In this document: positions 45,160 through 54,085 of the stretch, piece after piece | How positions within the stretch are numbered: the stretch's first letter is position 1 | Layout of the letters: each line of letters opens with the position of its first letter | Assembly (NCBI RefSeq): GCF_003858645.1 | Contig: NZ_RQJP01000003.1 | Coordinates: forward strand, 1,044,646-1,108,645 | Reading direction: 5' to 3' | DNA length: 64,000 bases | DNA from: Larkinella knui | GTDB lineage: Bacteria > Bacteroidota > Bacteroidia > Cytophagales > Spirosomataceae | Position numbers and translations under genes: made by a program | Notes under the pieces: model-generated | Seen by the model: only the letters and a program-made list of their open reading frames with translations | Told to the model about the DNA's origin: nothing | The model's database searches: none

Positions 45160-45470
45160 AGCGCCAACTAGCCAACCGCAGATTCTGTAGGGGTATCCGA
45201 AAAATCAAATGAGGCCGACCGGAAACGCACCGATTGCAAATTGTTGGTCTTTACTCATTTGCGTTGACGTTGGGTTACAACCCGGAATTTTGGCCACCCC
45301 GCCGATTTACGGGCTGCTTAGTTTACTTGATACGTATTTCGGAAGCCAAGCCTACGTAGCCAGATTACGTTTTGTTGTAGCCCAAATGAGACTGGTTGCC
45401 CGGCCTTCTGAAAGCCGTTCGCTGGCCCCTGTTCAACACACACAAAAGGCGGAGACGCGCTTTCCTTTTG
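45160..45470. other. Intergenic region
   Basis: Between convergent AraC genes. A 90-codon frame at 45209-45478 has no recognisable protein character and overlaps the end of the next gene. No strong hairpin was found. Confidence 0.4.
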
Positions 45471-46385
45471 TCAATTAAAGGACTGCCGGAAGGCCAAGGG
45501 TGACAGATCGGTTTTGCTTTTAAACAAGCGACTAAAGGACTGAGCGTGCTCGAAGCCCAGCGCATAGGCAATCTCGCTGACGGAAAAATCGGTTGTCGAT
45601 AGCTTCTCTTTAGCGGTTTCGATGAGTTTATCGTGGATGTGCTGCTGGGTATTTTGTCCGGTTAAGGAACGGAGCATGTCGCTTAAATAACTAGGCGACA
45701 TGTTTAGATGGTCGGAGATAAACTGAACGGTGGGGATGCCTTGCAACACGGTTTTTTCGGTACGGAAATAATCATCCAGCAGGGCTTCCAGTTTTTGCAA
45801 CACGTCGTGACTGGCGGCTTTCCGTGTGATAAACTGACGTTTGTAAAAGCGGTTGGCGTAATTCAGCAACAACTCGATTTGTGAAATCATGACATCGTGG
45901 CTGAAGTCATCAATTCTGCTTTTCAATTCCTGGTCAATGATGCCGAAAATAGAGAGAATGGTTGTCTTCTCCTGTTCGGATAGATGCAAGGCTTCATTGG
46001 CAGTATACGAAAAGAAACCGTACTGTTTGATTTTCGAGGCTAGTGGATAGGACAAAAGAAAATCAGGGTGAATGAGCAGCATCGAGCCGGATTTTACCGT
46101 GTCGTCCGGCGTTTCAAACAGCTGATTGGGAGCGGTAAACACCAATCCGCCCTCGCCAAAGTCATAATAGTTCTGCCCGTATTTCGCCCGGCTGCAAAGA
46201 GTGGTTTTGTAGGCAATCTTGTAAAAATTCAGCGCGAACGAATCGGCTAATTCATGCCGCTGAACGGTGATGTCCCTGATATCAATAAAACTGATCATCG
46301 GATGCAGGGGCGTTGGTAGCCCAAACACCCGATGAACGTCAGAGAGGGAGTCAAATTTGCGTAGTGAATGGTCTTGCTTTCTCAT
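45471..46385 (-). CDS. AraC-family transcriptional regulator
   Basis: A 304-residue regulator of the same architecture as the two other AraC proteins but clearly diverged: sensor segment GGLVFTAPNQLFETPDDTV and LLIHPDFLLSYPLASKIKQY, HTH segment LNMSPSYLSDMLRSLTGQNT and SVSEIAYALGFEHAQSFSRL. It lies 31 bases downstream of an SDR gene and an NmrA-like gene on the same strand, so it may be the last gene of their operon and control it. Confidence 0.92.
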   Translation of the reverse strand: MRKQDHSLRKFDSLSDVHRVFGLPTPLHPMISFIDIRDITVQRHELADSFALNFYKIAYKTTLCSRAKYGQNYYDFGEGGLVFTAPNQLFETPDDTVKSGSMLLIHPDFLLSYPLASKIKQYGFFSYTANEALHLSEQEKTTILSIFGIIDQELKSRIDDFSHDVMISQIELLLNYANRFYKRQFITRKAASHDVLQKLEALLDDYFRTEKTVLQGIPTVQFISDHLNMSPSYLSDMLRSLTGQNTQQHIHDKLIETAKEKLSTTDFSVSEIAYALGFEHAQSFSRLFKSKTDLSPLAFRQSFN

Positions 46386-46416
46386 CTTGTCGATCGGAAC
46401 AACACGTTGTTACTTT

Positions 46417-47154
46417 TTACCAGGGAATCTCGCCGGTTTCCGGGTTGTGCTCAAAACTGATGAACCTTCCCGTTGGGCCATCCGTGCCAATCAGCGCGTA
46501 CGCTGCGATGCGTTTACCACCCTCCTGAACGGTACCGGTGCCCCGATGAGCGTTAAAATCAGTGGCGACAAAACCAGGGTCAACCGCGTTTACTTTGAAC
46601 GGTGTATCACGCAAATCATAGGCCAAATCAATCGTGTACATGTTCAAAGCCGCTTTTGAGGGTTGGTACATAGCTCCTTTATGATGGTAGTATCTCCAGG
46701 TAGGGTCACTGCTCAGAGTCAGCGAACACCCGCTCGACGACACGTTCACGATACGGGGCTGATCCGCCTTTTGCAACAGATCAAAAAATGCCTGCGTAAC
46801 CCGCACCACGCCATACACGTTCACGTTGAATACCTCGTTCAATGTAGCGACGTTCGTCGTAAGGGCACCCTGCGGCATCCCCCCGTTGATTCCGGCATTA
46901 TTGATGAGAACGTCCAGTACGTCGGTCTTCGTTCCCAGGTCAGCCCGGGCCGCTTTCACCGATTCGTCATCGCTTACGTCTAGCTGAATGACCGTTACGG
47001 CGGTCAGGCCTTCCGCGTTCAGTTTCTCTACGGCCGCCTGACCCCTATCGGCGTCACGGCAGCCCAGATAGACGTAATAGCCCTGCTGAAGCAGTTGACG
47101 GGCAGTTTCAAAGCCCACCCCTTTATTGGCTCCGGTAATGAGTGCTTTCTTCAT
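46417..47154 (-). CDS. SDR-family oxidoreductase
   Basis: From ATG 47154, 245 residues. KKALITGANKGVGFETARQL binds NADP, DVLINNAGINGG is the NNAG motif, and catalytic residues are S in NVSSSGCSLTL and Y-x3-K in MYQPSKAALN. It resembles carbonyl-reductase-like SDRs. Its ATG overlaps the TGA of the upstream NmrA-like gene as ATGA, so translation is coupled and the longer frame is rejected. The product probably reduces a small carbonyl compound. Confidence 0.92.
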   Translation of the reverse strand: MKKALITGANKGVGFETARQLLQQGYYVYLGCRDADRGQAAVEKLNAEGLTAVTVIQLDVSDDESVKAARADLGTKTDVLDVLINNAGINGGMPQGALTTNVATLNEVFNVNVYGVVRVTQAFFDLLQKADQPRIVNVSSSGCSLTLSSDPTWRYYHHKGAMYQPSKAALNMYTIDLAYDLRDTPFKVNAVDPGFVATDFNAHRGTGTVQEGGKRIAAYALIGTDGPTGRFISFEHNPETGEIPW

Positions 47155-48077
47155 GGTTTTGCTTTTTGGTTGATATACTGAGTATAGGCAAGCGCAAACT
47201 CGTTGGCAAAGTCGGTCAGTTTCACCTTGCCGAGGGCTGGCGGGTTGCGGTAGTAGTCTTCGTATAGCCTGCCACTGCCCTGACTGGCCTGCATCCCAAT
47301 AAAGCCATGGGCAATCCACGGGTTCATGCCTGCCGACAGCATCCCCTGTAACAGTTGCTCGTCGGGGATGACAACCCAGGCCAAACCGGGCTTTCCGATA
47401 GCCGCGCCCAGGATTTTAGCGACTTCGTTCGGCGACACTTCATCACTGGCGATGTACTGAATGGTTCGGCCTTCAAAAGGGGCTTCCATTTCCCGGGCAA
47501 TAGTAGCCGCAATATCCAGGGGTGATACCCAGGGCTCTTTTTGGTCACCGCCGTAGCTTTGCATGATCGCGCCCTGCAATTTGATGGTTTCCATGTACCG
47601 GAACAGATTGGTGTAGAAGCCAACGGGGCGCATGAACTTGATGGACACCTCAGCCGGCAGTTGATTCAGAATCGTCTCCACGGAATGGTGCAGGTAGAGA
47701 CTGCCGGTTCCTTCGTTGGTATGGGCGCCGATGCTGCTTAAATGCACAATTCGTTTAACTCCGGATTGTTCCACCGCCTGCTTGTACGTATGGCCAATCC
47801 GGTTGAAGGCCGCCACAAAGTCCATGTCCTTGTCGAAGATGCTGCCAATGCCTTCCCAAGCTTCCATCAGGTAAACGATATCTGCCCCGTTGAACGTGGC
47901 GGATAAAAAATCCTGGTCCTGAAACGTGCCTATGGCGGCTTTTGCCCCTAAAGCCTCAATAGCGATTTGCCGTTCGGCCCTGCTGCTGATGACCGTAACG
48001 GAATGGCCCTTTCGGACTAAATCCTGAGTAAGTGGTTTTCCAATGGTTCCCAAAGAACCGGTCAATACGATGTTCAT
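47151..48077 (-). CDS. NmrA-like NAD(P)-binding protein
   Basis: A 308-residue atypical SDR. It starts MNIVLTGSLGTIGKPLTQDL (GxxGxxG variant), and has a GIGSIFDKDMDFVAAFNRIG and VKRIVHLSSIGAHTNEGTG segment in place of the classic Y-x3-K site. PVGFYTNLFRYMETIKLQGA and VSPLDIAATIAREMEAPFEG are NmrA/HSCARG-like. These proteins may be redox sensors or reductases. First gene of a minus-strand operon NmrA-SDR-AraC. Confidence 0.88.
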   Translation of the reverse strand: MNIVLTGSLGTIGKPLTQDLVRKGHSVTVISSRAERQIAIEALGAKAAIGTFQDQDFLSATFNGADIVYLMEAWEGIGSIFDKDMDFVAAFNRIGHTYKQAVEQSGVKRIVHLSSIGAHTNEGTGSLYLHHSVETILNQLPAEVSIKFMRPVGFYTNLFRYMETIKLQGAIMQSYGGDQKEPWVSPLDIAATIAREMEAPFEGRTIQYIASDEVSPNEVAKILGAAIGKPGLAWVVIPDEQLLQGMLSAGMNPWIAHGFIGMQASQGSGRLYEDYYRNPPALGKVKLTDFANEFALAYTQYINQKAKP

Positions 48078-48616
48078 ACTGCTGCTTTTTTGTGATTACA
48101 AAGGTGGGGAACCGTCAAAAAGCAATGTTAACCGAATTGAGGAATTACCTAACTGAAACGAGTCTGTGCCGGGTCGGATCACCGCACTCCGATTCCAATC
48201 CTAAGTAAACGCAACAGCCCCTCCCACCGGCAACCGATTAGCAGGATAGTATTGCTTTTTGAACACCTTGACGGAATCACCAATCGTCAGCATCATCCCG
48301 ATTAAGGTTAAAACCTACGCCTTAGCGGCAAACGGGTTAGTTTGCCGTTGCGTACCGCTTTTTTCGGCTGGTTTGGTAAAGTGGAACATCCCTTATCGTA
48401 TTTGGAACAGGCGTTATGTTCCGTCCGTTTTTCTTCCCTTAGGTTTGTGAGCAAACGTTTTTCCTAATCTTTTCCAGTTATAGCCTTTTTTCTCAGGGCG
48501 GGCTTCCGGCTGCCCTGACCGCTTTTTATCGACCCGGAATGAACGACCCGGCAATCCGACCTCAACAGTCGGACGGACCCTATTTTCTAACTCTATCCCA
48601 ATTACCCTCACATCCC
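48078..48616. other. Intergenic region upstream of the surface protein
   Basis: No gene is supported. It contains an exact TAnnTTTG (TAGGTTTG 48440-48447) without a clear TTG, and a stem CAGGGC (48494-48499) / GCCCTG (48512-48517) followed after 5 bases by T5. If the former is the promoter of the surface protein, its leader is about 165 bases and includes the hairpin. Confidence 0.4.
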
Positions 48617-51600
48617 ATGAATTCAATTTTACCAACGTTGATCAAATCTCCTGATTTCCTGCGCCGAATCCCGCTCGCCCGCTGGGGGCTCGTCTTGCTG
48701 CTATTGGCCGGACTTACTAGTGGAGCCAGGGCCATTTCTACCGCTCCCATCCACGCCGTTAAAGCTGGATTAGCGCCTTCGAAGAGCAAAGTTGCCGGAG
48801 GACCCCAATCCGGGCGCACCAGACCCCAATTGGCCAATCCCTGTTCCATAACGATGGCGGCTCCGGCCAGCCAGACCCTGTGTGCCGGCAGCACCACCGC
48901 TCCCATTCCATTTACCGGAAACGGAACCGTCTACCGCTGGACCAATTCCAACCCTTCGATCGGCCTGCCCGCCAGCGGCACCGGCACCATCGACTCCTTT
49001 ACCGCACTCAACACCACCGGTTCAACCCAGACGGCCACCATCACTGTCACGCCCCTGGGACAGGGACCGACTCTTGCTTATATTATTCATAATAATTATC
49101 CAGATTATAACGATCAGGTCCCGAGCTATCTAAGCATCATCAATACGACCACCAATACGGTTTTGCCAACCACCATCCCGTTGGGCCGTTACCCATCAGG
49201 CATCAGCGTGAGCCCCAACGGCACCCGTATCTATGTCGGAAATTTTTTGTCGAATAATGTCACCGTCATCGATGCGGTCACCCAAACGGTGTTGACGACT
49301 ATCGAGGGGGTTGACTCCCCGGCAGGGCTCAACGTGACCCCCGACGGCACCCAAGTCTATGTTGCGAATTTTAATTCGTACATGGTCAGCGTGATCGATG
49401 TTGCTACCAATAAGGTCACGGCCACGATCCCGATGGAGGATTCGCCAAATGGCGGTATCGTTATGAGCCCTGATGGCAAGCGCGTTTATGTTACCATTCA
49501 AAACCTGGGAAATCCGTCGTATCCTTACAGTGTGGCCGTGATCGATGTAGCAACTCAAACGGTGATCGCCACTATTCCGGTGAACGATGGCGCGGGAGCT
49601 ATCTGCATAACTCCCGACGGCACCCGCCTTTATACCTCGACGATTTCTACCAATAAAGTGACCGTGATCAATACGGCCACCAATACCGTTTCGGCCACCA
49701 TTGAGACGGTTCAATATGGACTCCAGTTTTCCATGTGCGCGAGCCTGGATGGCCAGCGAGTCTATGTCTCGACGAATCCGAAAAGGGTGACTGTGATCGA
49801 TGTAGCTACCAATACCGTCTCGGGCAAGATCGACTTCGAGCCTTTTTCCCCGGCAGGCCTTGGTATTACGCCCGATGGGAGTAAAATCTATGCCATGGAA
49901 CCCAGTCAGGACAGGGTGAGCGTGATCGATGTGGCTACCAACACGGTTTTGCCAAACCCCATTCCGGTGGGCAACAATCCGATTGCCAGTGGTAATTTTT
50001 TTGGAACAATCTCCTGTGAGGGTCCTTCCCAAAGTTTCACCATCACCGTCGATCCTGCCGTAACGGCCAGCATCACCCCGGCGGCACCGACCGTTTGTGC
50101 CGGCAGCACCACCCTGCTCACCGCCAGTAGCAGCCCGGCTTCCAATACCAGCACCTACCGGTGGAACACGGGTGCGACCACGGCGGACTTGCCGGTTTCC
50201 ACCAGCGGCCCCTTTTCGGTGACCGTAACCACGGGCAGCTGTTCCGCCACGGCCTCCACTTCGGTAACCGTGAACACACCGCCCACGGTCAGCATTTCAG
50301 CCAACCCCTCCACCACCGTTATTCAGGGCCAGAGCGCCAGTCTGACGGCTTCCGGAGCCACTTCATACCGGTGGTCGACCGGCGAAACCAGCCCGGTTAT
50401 TTCCGTCAGCGTCGCCGGGCCCTATTCCGTGACCGGAACCACCTCGGGTTGTTCAGGCAGTACCAGCGTCACGCTGGTGGTCACCAATCCGGCCTCCGCC
50501 AGTCTTTCAGGGAATACGACCCTCTGTCCCGGCCAACCCGCCACGCTCAGCGTCGCCCTGACCGGAACGCCCCCCTGGTCGTTCACCTATACCGATGGAA
50601 CCACGCCGGTTGCGCTCAGCGGAATCACCAGTTCTCCTTACACCTTTACGGTCAACCCGGCTGCCACCACCACCTTCAACCTGCTGGCCGTCGCCAGCTC
50701 CGAAGCGCCCACCGGCGGAACCGTTAGTGGGTCGGCCACCGTCACCCGCCCGGAAGTGCCGCCCGCTCCCACCCTGACGCCTTCGAGTATCAGCGTGATT
50801 CAGAATACACCCAATGTAACATTGACCATCAGCGGCTGTCCGGGGGCGCTCACCTGGTCGGGCTCCAACGCCACTAGCGGAACAGAAACCACGATTTCCG
50901 TTCCGACTTCGGCTACGGGGACTATCGTCTATTCGGCGAGTTGCGTCGGTACCTGCCCCGGTGTAGCCGGTTCGGCCACTGTCACGGTTACGGCACCAAC
51001 CGCCACCGGATCTTTCGACGGTTTTGTCAACGGGGCCGATTGCGGCACCTTTCGGGGCTGGGCCTGGGACCGGGGCAAGGGAAATACGGTCGTCAACGTC
51101 GAAATCCTGGATGGTTCTCAGGTCATCGGCACGCTGCCCGCCGGGGACTTCCGGCAGGATCTGCTCGATGCCGGAAAGGGCAATGGCAAACACGGTTTTC
51201 GCTTCACCATTCCCGATCTGATCAAAGACGGCTTGCCCCACAACCTGTCGGCCCGCGTCGCGGGCAGCAGCTTCATCCTGAAGGATTCTCCCAAAGCCCT
51301 GATTTGTACCGGCGCGGCCCCGGTGGGCAACAAGCCGCCCCAGCCGCCTTCCACTGTCTTGATTGCTCCCATCGTCGCCCAGGTCGGTATACCTTTTTCG
51401 GGAACGCTGGCGGCTTTCACGGATCCCGAAGGCACGGCCTTGAGCTACGGTTTGAGCGAATTGCCGGCAGGACTGAGCCTGAACCCGCAAAACCGGGTTA
51501 TCAGCGGGACGCCTGCGGTGGCGGGTTCCTTCGTACTGACGTATTCGGCCACCGATGCCGGGGGTGCCAACAACAGTGTGAGTTTTATTTTGACGGTCAA

Positions 51601-52219
51601 CCCGGCTCAGACGACGACAGTAACGGGCAGCTTCGAAGGCTACCTCGACAAGGCCGATTGTAGCGGTATTCGGGGCTGGGTGTGGGATCGCAACAAACCC
51701 AACACGCCCTTGACAGTGGAGTTCTATACAGAAAATACGCCGGGCAATATCACGGTTTTGGGCAGTACACTGGCCAACATTTACCGGGTGGACTTGAAAG
51801 ATGCGGGCAAAGGCAATGGCTCCCACGCTTATAACTTTACCGCCCCGATGGGACTGTCCAACGGTATGCTGGTGCTGGCGCGGGTGCAGGGCAGTACGTT
51901 CGTGTTGAAAGGGTCGCCCAAGGCGTATCAATGTGCCCCGGCCCGTTTGTCGGCCGAGAGCGGTTCTGATTTACGGGTGACGGTTTTGGGCAACCCGGTT
52001 TCCAATCAGGTTGAGGTAGAAATTCGGGGCGCGGAGGGGCAACCGGTCCACTTGCAACTGACCGACGTCCGTGGTCGGCTGGTTGGCCAGCGCCAGATCG
52101 AAACCGCTAAGGCCATTGAGCAGCAAACTTTTTCGATGAGTCAACAACCGGCAGGGCTGCTGTTGTTACGGGTCAGTAGTGGGCTAAAAAGCGTTACGCT
52201 GAAGCTCATTAAGCAGTAG
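48617..52219 (+). CDS. T9SS-sorted surface protein with YVTN propeller and PKD/Ig-like domains
   Basis: From ATG 48617, 1200 residues. Order: signal peptide (ARWGLVLLLLAGLTSGARA, about 21-39); first half of a PKD-like domain (75-146); seven YVTN blades (about 151-465), each with a VIDVATNTV-type strand and a xSPDGxRxYV turn; the second half of the PKD-like domain (CEGPSQSFTITVDP); further PKD/Ig-like domains beginning CAGSTTLLTAS; two copies of a roughly 100-residue module (51008-51316, 51626-51943) with a putative-Ig domain (LPAGLSLNPQNRVISGTP) between; and a C-terminal T9SS type A sorting domain (LRVTVLGNPVSNQVEVEI ... GLKSVTLKLIKQ). It should be exported through T9SS and anchored or released, perhaps as an adhesin. 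Confidence 0.88.
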   Translation: MNSILPTLIKSPDFLRRIPLARWGLVLLLLAGLTSGARAISTAPIHAVKAGLAPSKSKVAGGPQSGRTRPQLANPCSITMAAPASQTLCAGSTTAPIPFTGNGTVYRWTNSNPSIGLPASGTGTIDSFTALNTTGSTQTATITVTPLGQGPTLAYIIHNNYPDYNDQVPSYLSIINTTTNTVLPTTIPLGRYPSGISVSPNGTRIYVGNFLSNNVTVIDAVTQTVLTTIEGVDSPAGLNVTPDGTQVYVANFNSYMVSVIDVATNKVTATIPMEDSPNGGIVMSPDGKRVYVTIQNLGNPSYPYSVAVIDVATQTVIATIPVNDGAGAICITPDGTRLYTSTISTNKVTVINTATNTVSATIETVQYGLQFSMCASLDGQRVYVSTNPKRVTVIDVATNTVSGKIDFEPFSPAGLGITPDGSKIYAMEPSQDRVSVIDVATNTVLPNPIPVGNNPIASGNFFGTISCEGPSQSFTITVDPAVTASITPAAPTVCAGSTTLLTASSSPASNTSTYRWNTGATTADLPVSTSGPFSVTVTTGSCSATASTSVTVNTPPTVSISANPSTTVIQGQSASLTASGATSYRWSTGETSPVISVSVAGPYSVTGTTSGCSGSTSVTLVVTNPASASLSGNTTLCPGQPATLSVALTGTPPWSFTYTDGTTPVALSGITSSPYTFTVNPAATTTFNLLAVASSEAPTGGTVSGSATVTRPEVPPAPTLTPSSISVIQNTPNVTLTISGCPGALTWSGSNATSGTETTISVPTSATGTIVYSASCVGTCPGVAGSATVTVTAPTATGSFDGFVNGADCGTFRGWAWDRGKGNTVVNVEILDGSQVIGTLPAGDFRQDLLDAGKGNGKHGFRFTIPDLIKDGLPHNLSARVAGSSFILKDSPKALICTGAAPVGNKPPQPPSTVLIAPIVAQVGIPFSGTLAAFTDPEGTALSYGLSELPAGLSLNPQNRVISGTPAVAGSFVLTYSATDAGGANNSVSFILTVNPAQTTTVTGSFEGYLDKADCSGIRGWVWDRNKPNTPLTVEFYTENTPGNITVLGSTLANIYRVDLKDAGKGNGSHAYNFTAPMGLSNGMLVLARVQGSTFVLKGSPKAYQCAPARLSAESGSDLRVTVLGNPVSNQVEVEIRGAEGQPVHLQLTDVRGRLVGQRQIETAKAIEQQTFSMSQQPAGLLLLRVSSGLKSVTLKLIKQ

Positions 52220-52241
52220 CATGATGAAATAGTAATTAGTA

Positions 52242-52268
52242 AAGGCGCGGGTCGATGATCTGCGCCTT
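52242..52268 (+). terminator. Terminator of surface protein gene
   Basis: AAGGCGC (52242-52248) pairs with GCGCCTT (52262-52268); a short T-rich tail follows. It begins 23 bases after the stop codon. Confidence 0.6.
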
Positions 52269-52637
52269 TCTGATTAAATAGCTTCGTTGATCCGGTTTGT
52301 TAAGTTAGCGGTAGAATGTTCTAATTTATCCTGCCTTACCCCTGCCTGGTTACGATCTTCGTGCCCCTAGTTTGCCCATACGGTGCCACATTACGCAAAG
52401 ATGAACCCGTAGCAAGACGGCCATACGAAACGATTACCGGGCGGGGTGCCGGGAAATGACAACCCGTCGAGGCAGAAGCAGCGCCGGGAGTAAAACTTTT
52501 TTGAGAATGGCGACATAAAGCAGATGCCGTAAATCGTCAATCGATAAAATAACAGCTTTGCCGCATTGATTTCGGTTCCGCTTTCGGAACTTTACGGATG
52601 CAAAGTTTGCTTTTTGCCTTATCTCAAACTTACTCCA
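52269..52637. other. Intergenic region
   Basis: No gene is supported on the plus strand. A minus-strand frame (52434-52649) has no family resemblance and overlaps the next gene's start. CGGTTCCG/CGGAAC near 52571-52590 forms a small stem just upstream of the NTF2-like gene. Confidence 0.35.
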
Positions 52638-52985
52638 ATGGACTCCCATAAATTAGCTATCGACTGGATTGCCTCCTGGAATTCACACGATTTAGAGGCT
52701 ATCTTATCGCATTATTCCGACGATATTGAAATTTCTACGCCGATGATCAGGCTGGCAACGGACGGAACGGCGGATTCGTTAGTCGGAAAAGAAGCGGTTA
52801 GAGACTATTGGAAAAAAGCGTTGGAACGCATTCCCGACCTCCATTTTGAGCTTATCGACGTAACTGAGGGCGTCAATTCTGTGGCACTCTATTACAAGTC
52901 AGTGCTGAATAAGAAGGCAATTGAAGTGATGTTTTTCGACAACCAGGGTAAAGTATATAAAATGGTAGCTCATTACACCAACTAA
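52638..52985 (+). CDS. NTF2-like (SnoaL-type) protein
   Basis: From ATG 52638, 115 residues. AIDWIASWNSHDLEAILSHY, then SDDIEISTPMI and GKEAVRDYWKKALERIPDLH are the conserved start, cone helix and strands of the SnoaL/NTF2-like superfamily; the C-terminus VMFFDNQGKVYKMVAHYTN is the last strand. Members range from enzymes (isomerases, hydrolases) to ligand-binding proteins, and this one cannot be assigned more precisely. The upstream in-frame ATG at 52566 adds 24 residues without family similarity. Confidence 0.82.
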   Translation: MDSHKLAIDWIASWNSHDLEAILSHYSDDIEISTPMIRLATDGTADSLVGKEAVRDYWKKALERIPDLHFELIDVTEGVNSVALYYKSVLNKKAIEVMFFDNQGKVYKMVAHYTN

Positions 52986-53121
52986 GAATGCTATTCACGA
53001 CCGTAAAAGAAACCCGGCCAGCCGCAACTGACCGGCATCGAACCAGCCGTTAAGCCGGCATTTTTTCGGAGGTCTGTAACTAGCATATTTAACCATCAGT
53101 CCCAACTTTTCCAGCCTTGCC

Positions 53122-53286
53122 ATGTATAAGTTTCTCTACGCGGTTTTCTTTATTGGAGTAACCCTTCTTGGCTGGTTTTTAACGGATTACTTGTATAGAA
53201 AGATAGGCTTCCTGGTTATCCTGACACCCGGCCCCCTGCTGGTTGGGTATGGATTAATGAGCGTTGCCCGGTTTAAGAAATACTGA
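53122..53286 (+). CDS. Small membrane protein, function unknown
   Basis: A 54-residue frame from ATG 53122 to TGA 53286 with two hydrophobic helices (FLYAVFFIGVTLLGWFLTDY and IGFLVILTPGPLLVGYGLM) and a basic tail RFKKY. The composition is convincing for a small inner-membrane protein. I know no family. It is on the same strand as the sigma factor gene 217 bases downstream. Confidence 0.55.
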   Translation: MYKFLYAVFFIGVTLLGWFLTDYLYRKIGFLVILTPGPLLVGYGLMSVARFKKY

Positions 53287-53299
53287 CCGTTTCTGTACG
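53287..53299 (+). promoter_or_regulatory. CCGTTTCTGTACG motif upstream of the sigma factor
   Basis: This 13-base word also occurs at 57673-57685 upstream of the PadR gene. Here it is followed by CTCGTGGACAG, so a GTCC-type half site (as GGAC) lies close to it. It is just after the small membrane protein gene. The rest of 53300-53503 holds no gene apart from a possible N-terminal extension of the sigma factor frame. Confidence 0.35.
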
Positions 53300-53503
53300 C
53301 TCGTGGACAGTGAGCGGAGAGTACGGCTAAAAACGAAGCGCTACCGAACTCTGTTTGATAGCGGGCCGCGCCACGGTGGCCTGCTTTGGTACTTGCCCCA
53401 ATATAGTGTTGCAATCTACACCAAAAGAAAAAATCGTTTTTCAGGCAACGGCGATGGCCTGCTTTACCGTATACTGTTAGAGAATGTAACGCCACTATCA
53501 CTT

Positions 53504-54085
53504 GTGCTATTCCGACGAAATAAATCCCTGGCGTTGCCAGATGTGATCGCGGGCTGTCGACGGGAAAAACCGGCTGCCCAGAAGCAGTTGTTCGAAGCGT
53601 ACTACAGCCTGGGGGTCAGTATCTGTTTGCGTTATGCGTCCAGCCGGGAAGAAGCCGAGGAGATGTTCGACGACGGTTTTCTACGCGTCCTCAATAAAAT
53701 TTCGTATTACGACCCTGACCAACCGTTCGAAGCCTGGTTTCGCACGGTAATGATTCATTCGGCCATTGATCATTACCGACGGCATAAATCCCCCCTGATC
53801 TATACCGACATCGAAGAGGCCTATGAAGTGGGTGAAATCGATACGCTGCTGGAGCGACTGGCGGCTGATGAAATTCTGGCCGTGGTGCAGCAATTACCGC
53901 CCGCTTACCGAACGGTTTTTTCATTGCATGTTGTGGATGGCTTTTCCCATCCGGAAATCGCCCAGATGCTGGGCATACACGAAGGTACATCACGCTCTAA
54001 CCTGGCGAAAGCGCGCCAGAAATTACAGGAACTGCTTATCGAATGGAACTCTACCCACTCAGCAAACCGACGAAACTATGTCTAG
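53504..54085 (+). CDS. ECF-type RNA polymerase sigma factor
   Basis: From GTG 53504, 193 residues, the normal length of an ECF sigma factor. Region 2 has AQKQLFEAYYSLGVSICLRY and EEMFDDGFLRVLNKISYYDP; region 4 has LPPAYRTVFSLHVVDGFSHP and EIAQMLGIHEGTSRSNLAKA. It belongs to the Bacteroidota-type sigma-70 group with the partner protein encoded directly downstream, whose ATG overlaps this stop codon by 8 bases. The open frame extends to 53264 without sigma-like content, so the GTG is preferred. Confidence 0.9.
   Translation: MLFRRNKSLALPDVIAGCRREKPAAQKQLFEAYYSLGVSICLRYASSREEAEEMFDDGFLRVLNKISYYDPDQPFEAWFRTVMIHSAIDHYRRHKSPLIYTDIEEAYEVGEIDTLLERLAADEILAVVQQLPPAYRTVFSLHVVDGFSHPEIAQMLGIHEGTSRSNLAKARQKLQELLIEWNSTHSANRRNYV

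Noticed and set aside
45209..45478. 90-codon frame between two AraC genes
   Set aside because: Overlaps the end of the minus-strand AraC gene and resembles no known protein.
48259..48450. 63-codon frame upstream of the surface protein
   Set aside because: No recognisable features and no promoter; likely chance.
50507..51931. Long minus-strand open frame (474 codons) opposite the surface protein
   Set aside because: Antisense to a gene with clear domains and a T9SS signal; the Gly/Arg-rich translation is the usual shadow of a Ser/Thr/Gly-rich protein.
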